A DNA stretch of 21,803 bases from a virus. Shown in pieces: positions 1 to 7,961 of this stretch (positions are counted from its first letter, which is position 1; the number at the start of each line of letters is the position of its first letter). The notes under the pieces are model-generated. The model saw only the letters and a program-made list of their open reading frames with translations. It made no database searches and was not told the origin of the DNA. A program made the translations under genes and the position numbers. The stretch is taken from IMG/VR virus record IMGVR_UViG_3300017951_000164, positions 1 through 21,803 of that record; one strand, given 5' to 3'.

Positions 1-1779
1 AGAGATTCCTACACACATTTCTCCGTTTAACGCAGTCATAGAAAGCACATCTGCATTGCCTATTGCACGAGCGCTACCCTTGTTGAACACCATCCACATC
101 GGCAAATCAGGGTCATCACCATCATAGATCGTAACAGTATCAATCTCAGCCACAATCACAGCAACCGATGGAAACTCCTTTCGTGATCCACGAGTAGCAG
201 TGTTCAGTGTTTCGTTGTACCAGCTTGTGTTCTGAGTACGGTGTCTCCACGCTCCACCGTCGCTATCCTTGCTAGTGTCATAGACAAATACATCCACCGC
301 AGTGTCAGTCGTAGAAGCTGAAATAGCTGCTAATGCGGCCTCAAAGTCTGTGCTGTCAGCAACAGCAGCAGAACCAAGACCAAGATTAGTTCTTGAGTCA
401 GTAGCGCTAGAAACATCAGATAGGTTGTTCGTAGCAATCAAACCGCCTGAACTGTCGATTGTCGTATAAGCAGTTTGCCAAGTACTGCCGTCATAAGCCT
501 TCATGGTATCGGCTGTGGTGTTCCAATACAAAGCACCAGTCAGCAAAGCATTGCCGTCGTTATCGAGTGTTGGATCGTTTGTTTTGGCACCGAGATAACG
601 ATCATCGAAACTATCGTAAGCAGCTTCAGCACCTACCCGCGCTGCTTGAGCATCCGCAACATCTCCTGTGATGGACGCTGCGCTTGCAGCCGCGGATGTA
701 GCAGAAGAGGCCGCAGCAGCCGCACTTGCTGAAGCGCTAGTTGCAGACGCAATCGCACCAGTAACGCTCGACATATTCGAAGACACGTTACTGACAGCAG
801 ATATATTGTCTGAAACGGTAACGACATCAGTGATATTGTCGGCCAATGTGCTTAGATCAGCAGCATCTATAGCAGCCGCAGCGGTCACATCAGCGCTAAT
901 ACCAGCCACTGTATTTACGTTAGTAATGTTCGAAGCAACGGTTCCAATATCTGACGCATCAGCTGCAACAGCAGTTATGTTCGCATCATTGGTGGCCACC
1001 GTCGTAACGTCTGAGCTAATCCCACCAACCGCGTTTACGTTAGCAATGTTCGAAGCAACGGTGCCGATTGTGTTTGCACCAGTTAAGTTAGATGAAACCG
1101 TGTTAATGTTGCTTGTATTGCTAGAGACCGCAGTAACGTCAGAGGAAATGCCAGCTACTGTTGTTACGTTCGCATTGTTTCCAGAGACAGTTGTGATCGC
1201 GTTGGTTGCGAGTGTACCGTCCTCGATGTCCGCCAGGAGCGCAATATCTGTTGTGATATCTGCCAAAGAAGAAACATCTGTTAGCTCAGGCCCAGCTTCC
1301 GGATTACCTGTGGTTGCGTTAAATCCAAGAACGCGACCCAGACGCGCAGATTTTAGAGGTATTTCAAGATCACCATCAGCATCACCGGCGCTTGCTTTCA
1401 GTGATCGATCAATCTTTTCATCGAGCTGCTGTGCCATAACGGTCAGGCTGTCGAGATCTGTATTCAAGCTCGAAGCAAGAAGATCTCCAGCAGTCACAAA
1501 ATCAGTCACGCGAGACAACTCACGTCCACCAATAATGGTCAAGATGTCAGTCAGGATCAGCGCAGTGCCATTGCCAGAGCCCGTAAGCGTAACAGATCCA
1601 GTGCCGTTGGCATTGATCGAAACTGTATAATCAGTGGTTAAAGTCAGAAGTGTCGTGTTTTTATAAACAGCGATATCGGTGTCACCTAAAATATTGAAGG
1701 TGAACGCGAATGGTCCTGTTCCAGTATTGCCAGTAAACTGAACTCGACGTGTTACTGGGTTGATTGCGATATCGGCCAT
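1..1779 (-). CDS. Tail fibre protein, T7 gp17-like N-terminus (3' end outside window)
   Basis: The reading frame is open for 593 codons from an ATG at 1779, preceded by GGGAGAAG as ribosome binding site, and runs off the left edge. Residues 1 to about 128 resemble the T7 tail-fibre N-terminal domain that docks the fibre on the tail: the start MADIAINPVTRRVQF, a predicted beta-rich part, then a helical part ending DEKIDRSLK. Residues about 195-335 are degenerate repeats of the type 'NITNVNTVAGISADVT', expected to form a trimeric coiled or beta shaft. Residues about 335-375 are almost only Ala and Ser. From about 390 comes a module starting FDDRYLGAK that I recall from many marine phage fibres. 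From about 494 comes another (VFVYDTSKDSDGGAW) that I recall from larger marine phage structural proteins. It likely recognises the host surface. The missing C-terminus would hold the receptor-binding tip. Confidence 0.85.
   Translation of the reverse strand, partial: MADIAINPVTRRVQFTGNTGTGPFAFTFNILGDTDIAVYKNTTLLTLTTDYTVSINANGTGSVTLTGSGNGTALILTDILTIIGGRELSRVTDFVTAGDLLASSLNTDLDSLTVMAQQLDEKIDRSLKASAGDADGDLEIPLKSARLGRVLGFNATTGNPEAGPELTDVSSLADITTDIALLADIEDGTLATNAITTVSGNNANVTTVAGISSDVTAVSSNTSNINTVSSNLTGANTIGTVASNIANVNAVGGISSDVTTVATNDANITAVAADASDIGTVASNITNVNTVAGISADVTAAAAIDAADLSTLADNITDVVTVSDNISAVSNVSSNMSSVTGAIASATSASASAAAAASSATSAAASAASITGDVADAQAARVGAEAAYDSFDDRYLGAKTNDPTLDNDGNALLTGALYWNTTADTMKAYDGSTWQTAYTTIDSSGGLIATNNLSDVSSATDSRTNLGLGSAAVADSTDFEAALAAISASTTDTAVDVFVYDTSKDSDGGAWRHRTQNTSWYNETLNTATRGSRKEFPSVAVIVAEIDTVTIYDGDDPDLPMWMVFNKGSARAIGNADVLSMTALNGEMCVGIS
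914..1062 (-). repeat. 120-bp-period direct repeat within the fibre shaft
   Basis: The 29-base segment 914-942 recurs at 1034-1062 with a single difference (T/C), exactly 120 bases (40 codons) apart and in frame. A weaker, related segment (plus-strand text like 'gctaataccagcc') also recurs near 889, 1009 and 1139. This indicates that the fibre shaft grew by duplication of a 40-residue unit, itself built from shorter units. Confidence 0.8.
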
Positions 1780-1818
1780 TTACTTCTCCCGCACATCTGT
1801 GCTTGATCTATACCACAT

Positions 1819-4299
1819 TTAAGGTCTTGACTCCAGAATATTTCCGTAATTCGGCGCCCTGCCCGGTTCTGTCGATCCTGGTTTCCACCAGTATTTCTGT
1901 CCGTACTCTCTACGATATCGGCTCTCGAGGCGTCGCATATTCGATCGCGCCTTTGGATCCGCCATCAGTTGCAGCTGATCGATGACCATACGCTCGAGGC
2001 CGAGGCGCGTATACCAGAGGCTCGAGCCTGGTGTGTAACGTGCAGCAAACCGGATAAGTTCCCGAGCCGCGTTAGTGTCTTCGCCTTGAGCTGCTTCCAC
2101 CAGGTTGCCAACTGTCAGTTTGCGTAGATCATCAGCAAAACCAACAACAGGACCAGCGACTGTTTCAGCCAGTCCTCGATCGAAACGGTTTACGTCTGAG
2201 AACATGAAGTCGCCATAGATACCTAGACCACCACCCTGAAGGAAGGCTGCCAGCCAAAAAGAATTATCTGTCATTGGACGCGGATCTCGGCCTTTGCTCA
2301 TTTCTTTGAGCTGCAACGCCAAAGCGCCCATGATAGTGGTTGATATGATAAGGTCAGCGAAATAACGTCCCTTACCTTTTGCTCCTGGTTGAGACATACC
2401 GCGCATCAAATGCGTGTTTACTAAGGTAATCCCGAAATTCTTATACATTGCAAAAGATCTAGTTAGCTCACCAGATATTGTTCCTGGACGGGTTTCACCT
2501 GTTAGGGCAACACGACCACGCAAGCTCGAAGATGGCACAGCAAAGTTTGTTTCTGTCTCGACCATCTCCATCAATCTGGTTCCCAGATCTCTAGCTAGAC
2601 CAGGAGCAATATCAGTACGAGCCTCGATGTCTTCCGCTCGAAGGAAACTTGCACCCTCATGCTCATACAATGGAGAGCTGCGCATTACATTCCAACGATC
2701 TTCATCGATCCCATAACGCTCGAAGGTCTTACGCATAGGCGCATCAAGCTCATCGAAGCGCTTTCCTACGTTATCAGCCAGTGTTCCCAGGAACTCCATG
2801 CCGAACGCCCAGCGTCCTGCTTGCGTCATTGGAGACAATAAAGAGGCACGCATTACAAAATCTGAAACACGGCGCGTTATCTCAGGACCAGATATATCTC
2901 CAACATAGCGCATCTGAGCTGATGCCAGGCTTGACCAACCTTCAGCAATCAATCCAAGGCGAATGGCTAACTTGCCTTTTTCTTCAGCTCCTAATGGCGA
3001 CAACAACTTTAGATATTGATTAATCGTACTTGCCTGGGGTAAGCCGACAAAACTTCTAGCCATACGTTGAAAGTTTACGTCAGTGATTGCAGAGATCGCG
3101 GCAGCACCTAGCTGTGCAGATTGCAACACCTGGCGCAGGCCAGCAAATGTATTGCCAAATTTACTATCGATTGGCGCATTATTAGCGCCAGTAACAGCCA
3201 TATAAAGATTGTCGAGACGAGCGGAAGCGCGAGTTGCAGCCCTTTCAGCTGCTTCATCAGCGGCCATACCAGCTTGTTTTTTTATGGTTTGTTTTATGAA
3301 ATTAACTGTTGCTCTGGGATTTGGCCCCAATATTTCCATCAATGCAATGTCTTTAGACATCTGCTTGATATGCCCGAACATCGTATCAAAAGAATTAGCA
3401 TTGCCAAATTTCTCTTGATACTGCATCCAAGCATCTGCGTTTTTGAACACCAGGAAGCGATGATCGAGGCGACGATTAGCAATCGCCTTACCTTGACCAA
3501 CCGCACCAGGAATCAATTTATTCATGCCATCAGTGCGGATCGACTCATATACATCTCGTAGAGCGAGTTCCATGCGTTCTGGTGTAAATTGCAAACCAGT
3601 ACGCTCATCGATCATTTTTAAACTATCAAGACGAGGCTGGATGAAATCCCGCCATTCTTCAAATGTTACTCTGCGAACAGCAAGAGTATCATGTATCTGA
3701 GGCAGCCCCCAATCTTTGCGCTTTGGAATACGGCCACCGGCTGCATTAAATCGCTGGCGCAAATAATCAGCTGCTTGCGTCCAAGCTTCAGCCATTTCTC
3801 TGGCGCTTGCGCTACCAGTGCTGCCAGGCTCGAATATTTCACGCACCATTTCTTTCAGCTGCGCTTTGTTCCTGGTTTCACCAAGCAAATTACGGCGGAA
3901 CGTAGCTAATACATCATAAAGTTTTCTTGTGGCTGCGCGTTCAACAGCTGCTTCTCTCTGAACAACGCTCGAGTATTTAGATAAACCATCGCTATCGAAC
4001 AGCGCTTGAGCTGCTTTTGCATAGTCTATCTCACCCCTTAGATTACGATATTGATCGAGATTGTATTTAATTTCCTGCCAATTTTGGATTTGCAATAACT
4101 TACGGCGCTTGCGCTCAAACACTTCACGCTCGAGAGCATCGAAGGCATCACGCGCCGCTTTGGCACTAGCAGCAGCTCGGCCCATTTTGCCTGTGTATTC
4201 TTGCTCAAGATCATCGAACAGATCCCGCGCCTCTCGAGCTTGCTCTGGGGTTATAGTGCCTTCAGCCTCGGCGTTTATAATACATTCCCGCAAACTCAT
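1819..4299 (-). CDS. Large internal virion (ejection) protein candidate, 826 aa
   Basis: This is a long, mostly helical protein with an Ala/Arg/Glu-rich N-terminal 130 residues. I chose the ATG at 4299 because its ATGA overlaps the TGA stop of the upstream gene; a GTG three codons earlier (4308) is possible. It sits between the gp16-sized ejection protein and the tail fibre, where marine podoviruses often carry an additional large internal protein. The C-terminal part has two hydrophobic stretches, around residues 645-665 (ADLIISTTIMGALALQL) and 680-700 (FWLAAFLQGGGLGIYGDFMF). The second is a motif I recall from such phage proteins. They could contact or cross the host inner membrane during DNA entry. 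No peptidoglycan hydrolase or nuclease motif was seen. The virion role is inferred from size, position and composition. Confidence 0.65.
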   Translation of the reverse strand: MSLRECIINAEAEGTITPEQAREARDLFDDLEQEYTGKMGRAAASAKAARDAFDALEREVFERKRRKLLQIQNWQEIKYNLDQYRNLRGEIDYAKAAQALFDSDGLSKYSSVVQREAAVERAATRKLYDVLATFRRNLLGETRNKAQLKEMVREIFEPGSTGSASAREMAEAWTQAADYLRQRFNAAGGRIPKRKDWGLPQIHDTLAVRRVTFEEWRDFIQPRLDSLKMIDERTGLQFTPERMELALRDVYESIRTDGMNKLIPGAVGQGKAIANRRLDHRFLVFKNADAWMQYQEKFGNANSFDTMFGHIKQMSKDIALMEILGPNPRATVNFIKQTIKKQAGMAADEAAERAATRASARLDNLYMAVTGANNAPIDSKFGNTFAGLRQVLQSAQLGAAAISAITDVNFQRMARSFVGLPQASTINQYLKLLSPLGAEEKGKLAIRLGLIAEGWSSLASAQMRYVGDISGPEITRRVSDFVMRASLLSPMTQAGRWAFGMEFLGTLADNVGKRFDELDAPMRKTFERYGIDEDRWNVMRSSPLYEHEGASFLRAEDIEARTDIAPGLARDLGTRLMEMVETETNFAVPSSSLRGRVALTGETRPGTISGELTRSFAMYKNFGITLVNTHLMRGMSQPGAKGKGRYFADLIISTTIMGALALQLKEMSKGRDPRPMTDNSFWLAAFLQGGGLGIYGDFMFSDVNRFDRGLAETVAGPVVGFADDLRKLTVGNLVEAAQGEDTNAARELIRFAARYTPGSSLWYTRLGLERMVIDQLQLMADPKARSNMRRLESRYRREYGQKYWWKPGSTEPGRAPNYGNILESRP

Positions 4300-7200
4300 T
4301 GGACGCACCCCCGCAAGCGATCAAGCATCTTTACATCTTGCTCGATATCATTTTGTATCTGCCTTAATGAGACTGTTTGTGCTACGATCTCACCAGTTTC
4401 TGGATCAACGCGGAGATCGACAGGTATCTCCTCATCTAAATCCAGCTTGATATTCTGGTTAGCGATATCTATATTGTCCGAGGAGGATTCAATGAGGTTC
4501 TTTTTAGTAGACGGATCCATACCAGCCATCGAGACATCGAGCGGCGATATGGTGTCTTTATCAACCACAGGTAGCTGGTCGCCTATTAAGGCTTCAGAAG
4601 TGCTAGGTGACGAAGGATCGCCGGAGGTCACACGCGACCTGGTAGCTTCGTTGACGGCTCGGCTTGGTGCATCCATGCCCGATGGCGTTTGACGCGCTAG
4701 AATTGCTTTCCAGCTATCGGATAATTTATTAGCTACATTGCTATAAAGCTGCTGCATATCCGCAACAGCCTTTGCTCTAGCTTCCTCTGGCTGTGATAGA
4801 TCTCTGGCTATACGATAAAGCGCATGGCCTCCGCCCACGCCCTTTGCATCCAACATCCCAAGTGGCCAGATCTGGATCTCGCCTATCTGTCCATCGTCAA
4901 AGATGACCGACAGTTTGCGATCGAAGTATCCTTCGGGCGTGAAATTATATCCTTCATCGATGACCTTATAGCGTTTGCCGATGGCAGCGACAAAGGCATC
5001 CGCGATCTCATTTGTTTCAACCTCGATCCCGCCACGGGCGACATCGGTGACGCGGTTAATATCTCCAGCGTACTTATCGCGGATTTTCTCATCCACACGT
5101 TTACGCTCTTTCAAGGAAGCGACCTTCTGCTTTGCCCCTACAGCATCCGCAATACGACCAATTTCGGCAGTCAAATCACTGTGGTTTCGAGCGGCACGCT
5201 CCATTAGCTCATCAACAGATTGAATATTCTGGTTTGCTCTAGCTTGCAGCCCAATGGCTTTTGCTTCAGCAAAATCAATATCTTGAAGACGAATTACCTG
5301 GTCATCTGGAATCCTTACTTCTATTTGAGCAGGAGACTCTATACGAACAGACATAGGTTCGCCTTGAAAGCGAACAATCAATTCTTTTTCTGCATCATAT
5401 CCTGCAAAAAGAACGTCTTTTTTATCAACATCAAAAAAGCTTTTCGGACGACCTTCTGGCCCTGGTCTTAGATCTGCATAACCTTCTGTTCGTGAAACAG
5501 GGATTTTTTCTCCTGGAAATAATCTATCTAAATTAGCCCGTAAAACATCTGCATAATCAGAGTACTCATCAGAGCGCATAGCTACATCTAATGCTTTTCT
5601 GTCTACATCATAAATGTATTTATTTATGTTTTCGCTAATTGTTGGAAACTCTAAAAGAGCCCCTTCATCGCCCATAGAATCAAAAAAACCTTTTAGATTA
5701 GCATCAGGGATATCGGCCTCTCGCACAGGCTGCGGCGCTGGATCCGCAGCGCCAAAGATATCTTGCTCAAGCTGATCGCCCTGTTGTCTTACGCCTGCTC
5801 CGCCTGGCTCATCGAAGTCCTCGACTGCGCGTTCTGCAAGCGGAGGCGTTCTGCCTTCCGTTGGAGCATCGATAAGCTGTCCAACATCGCCAGTTGATAT
5901 CCTGTCGATATCGCCTGATTCAGCTGCGAGTCTGACAGAATCGACGAAATTTCTAGTAGGTTCTGCGTAGCTCCCGCTTTCTCGAGCTGCTCTTGCTGCT
6001 GCATTGAGGGCATCAGAGACTGGGCCTTTGCGGTTTGCGAGGGCTTGGAGGATCGCAATCGTTTGCGCGTCATTAGCAGCTCTCCTTTCATTTGCGTTCT
6101 TAGCCAGCTGATTGCCTTCGGCCTCGAGGCGTTCAGCATTGTTGACCAGGTTTTGAAATGCGTTTTTATCTTGGCGTAATTGTTTTTGTGCGCGGTCCAG
6201 GATCCTGGCGCGTTCTGCAAAGTAACTTTCTGTTATGACTTCTTCGCCAAATAAACTATCTTGAGTTACTCGCTCACCGCCTGCTTCTCGAACCTGGCGC
6301 ACGATTGCTTCGGCCTGGAACTCATTGGCTGGATCGGTCTTTGCTAAAACAGATATGGCGTTGTTCTGTAGCCCTTCATCTTCTGGAATAAGTCTTCCAA
6401 CCAGAGCGGCATAATTCGCCGGCACAACATTATTTACAACGGCGCCAAAAGCCTCGTCAGAGAGCATGGTTAATCCCTGGGCCTGACGTACCAGGGCGGA
6501 TCGAGGTGGCAGCTCACCAACGCGCTCAGGCGCCACACGCAGAACTTTAGCTGCATCGATGGCCGTTCCTGTTCCTTCTGCAATGTTTTTTACTGCCGCA
6601 ATGACCCTGGCCATCTCTGGTGTCACGCCATCGACTTCACGAAGCAGATGTCCATACAGCCGAACATCCTGGTCTGGATCCTGGGATTTAATGCGTTTAG
6701 CCAATCCTAGACGTTGATGGCCGTCTGCAATGAACCGACTGCCATCAGCGTATTCAAACACTGTAATCTGTCCGGCCTTGATTGGATCCCATTGGGTAAC
6801 ACCTTGGAGCCGCTCACTTACGCCAAATTCATCGCCACCGGCTTTAAACTGAAACGTCTGCGCATCGACCTGGATTTCAGTTGGATCAAACCTATAGATA
6901 AGGCCATCAATATTATCCGCATCGTAAACGCTTTCCTTAGCCCGTACAGGTGCAGGAGGCGTATCTGGCATTGCTGGTGGCTCTGCGTTCTCAGCTGCCA
7001 CTGTGGCAAGATCTAAACGCTCCTGGTGCGCTAATTCATCTGTTAAAGGATTGTTTGCCGCATCACCTTCGAGGATTTCAGCTTGACGCTCCGCTGTGCG
7101 TGTAACCGACGTTGGTTTAAAAGCACCACTCTCAACTAACGCTTTATAACCTTTTTTAAACTGATCCGCAGTTAATGAAATCGTCCTGCCGCCAGCACGA

Positions 7201-7961
7201 AATGCAACAGGCATTGCGCCACCAAACGCACCGCCCATAGCCACCGCTGTCCAAAATTGTTCTGGTGTGTATTTGAAACCTAATTTTTTGTACCATTCTT
7301 TAACACCGGTCTGAGACATAGCCTCAACACCAGCTCCGAGCATCGCCTCACGGAAGATTGCGCCATATAAAGTCCGCGCCCCACCGGCAATAAAAACTGT
7401 TTCAACATTGATCGGATCTGTGGCAACGCCCCCCATACCACCTATAAATCTAGCAATAGTATTAAGAGCTCCAGGAGACCGCCCCTCTAATTCTTGCAAG
7501 GTTTCTCTATCTTGCTTTGCTTGCTCCATTCCACGGCGCAAAATTTCTTCGTGCGTTACCCATTGCAGATCTGGAAAGATGTCTTTGTTTTCTTTTATGT
7601 AATCGACAATTTTTTGTGCATTTATCATGTATTGATGCTGAGAAGCACCTGGCGTTGCAGTCGCGTTCAACATACTAGAACTGATTACATTGGCTGGATT
7701 ACTAAAACCATCATGCATAAACGTGCGTATTTTAACGCCAAGAAATTCACTATGGGAATCCATACCTGTACGTTCATTGATAGTATCAACAACAGTAGCC
7801 CATTGATCTCTTAGAACAGTCGCTTCGCTATAAGCCTGATCGTTCGATCTTGCTACATTGAACGCAGCAGACAGATTTTCCATAACGCCACCGATGGGCT
7901 TATCAACGCCATCAGACGGAACTAAATCTAGCGGATCCTGTTTCTGGAATAGAAAAGTCAC
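4296..7961 (-). CDS. Multi-domain ejection protein (gp16-sized) with ParB-like and RelA/SpoT-like segments, 1221 aa
   Basis: Position after the gp14- and gp15-sized genes and a length close to T7 gp16 (1318 aa) point to an internal core protein ejected with the DNA. The start is GTG at 7961, overlapping the previous stop as GTGA, with GGAGGAGAG just upstream. Residues about 180-260 are Gly/Ala-rich and hydrophobic. Residues 355-425 contain a ParB-like core, with DGHQRLGLAKR at 413-423 after an IQVD strand. Residues 580-690 are charged and helical, followed by a disordered, Pro/Asp-rich linker. Residues 932-1088 resemble RelA/SpoT synthetase-like domains: a basic SLKERKR helix, TDVARGGIEV (D973, R976), GEIQIWP (E1028, Q1030) and K..GGGHALY (H1046). 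The last 130 residues are Ser/Asp-rich. The best description is a polyvalent protein of the kind known from phages and conjugative elements. Enzymatic activity is inference. Confidence 0.75.
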   Translation of the reverse strand: MTFLFQKQDPLDLVPSDGVDKPIGGVMENLSAAFNVARSNDQAYSEATVLRDQWATVVDTINERTGMDSHSEFLGVKIRTFMHDGFSNPANVISSSMLNATATPGASQHQYMINAQKIVDYIKENKDIFPDLQWVTHEEILRRGMEQAKQDRETLQELEGRSPGALNTIARFIGGMGGVATDPINVETVFIAGGARTLYGAIFREAMLGAGVEAMSQTGVKEWYKKLGFKYTPEQFWTAVAMGGAFGGAMPVAFRAGGRTISLTADQFKKGYKALVESGAFKPTSVTRTAERQAEILEGDAANNPLTDELAHQERLDLATVAAENAEPPAMPDTPPAPVRAKESVYDADNIDGLIYRFDPTEIQVDAQTFQFKAGGDEFGVSERLQGVTQWDPIKAGQITVFEYADGSRFIADGHQRLGLAKRIKSQDPDQDVRLYGHLLREVDGVTPEMARVIAAVKNIAEGTGTAIDAAKVLRVAPERVGELPPRSALVRQAQGLTMLSDEAFGAVVNNVVPANYAALVGRLIPEDEGLQNNAISVLAKTDPANEFQAEAIVRQVREAGGERVTQDSLFGEEVITESYFAERARILDRAQKQLRQDKNAFQNLVNNAERLEAEGNQLAKNANERRAANDAQTIAILQALANRKGPVSDALNAAARAARESGSYAEPTRNFVDSVRLAAESGDIDRISTGDVGQLIDAPTEGRTPPLAERAVEDFDEPGGAGVRQQGDQLEQDIFGAADPAPQPVREADIPDANLKGFFDSMGDEGALLEFPTISENINKYIYDVDRKALDVAMRSDEYSDYADVLRANLDRLFPGEKIPVSRTEGYADLRPGPEGRPKSFFDVDKKDVLFAGYDAEKELIVRFQGEPMSVRIESPAQIEVRIPDDQVIRLQDIDFAEAKAIGLQARANQNIQSVDELMERAARNHSDLTAEIGRIADAVGAKQKVASLKERKRVDEKIRDKYAGDINRVTDVARGGIEVETNEIADAFVAAIGKRYKVIDEGYNFTPEGYFDRKLSVIFDDGQIGEIQIWPLGMLDAKGVGGGHALYRIARDLSQPEEARAKAVADMQQLYSNVANKLSDSWKAILARQTPSGMDAPSRAVNEATRSRVTSGDPSSPSTSEALIGDQLPVVDKDTISPLDVSMAGMDPSTKKNLIESSSDNIDIANQNIKLDLDEEIPVDLRVDPETGEIVAQTVSLRQIQNDIEQDVKMLDRLRGCVQ

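Noticed and set aside
668-1630. Plus-strand 320-codon open frame
   Set aside because: It lies opposite the repetitive tail fibre gene. Its Ala/Val/Ser-rich translation is the reverse reading of the fibre repeats, and the minus-strand frame has family-like domains and a ribosome site.
4201-4692. Plus-strand 163-codon frame
   Set aside because: Antisense to the junction of two well supported minus-strand genes; no ribosome site or recognisable sequence.
5789-6220. Same-strand 143-codon frame inside the 1221-residue gene
   Set aside because: It starts with TTG without a good ribosome site, and its translation is a Gln/Ser-rich frameshifted reading of the charged helical region.
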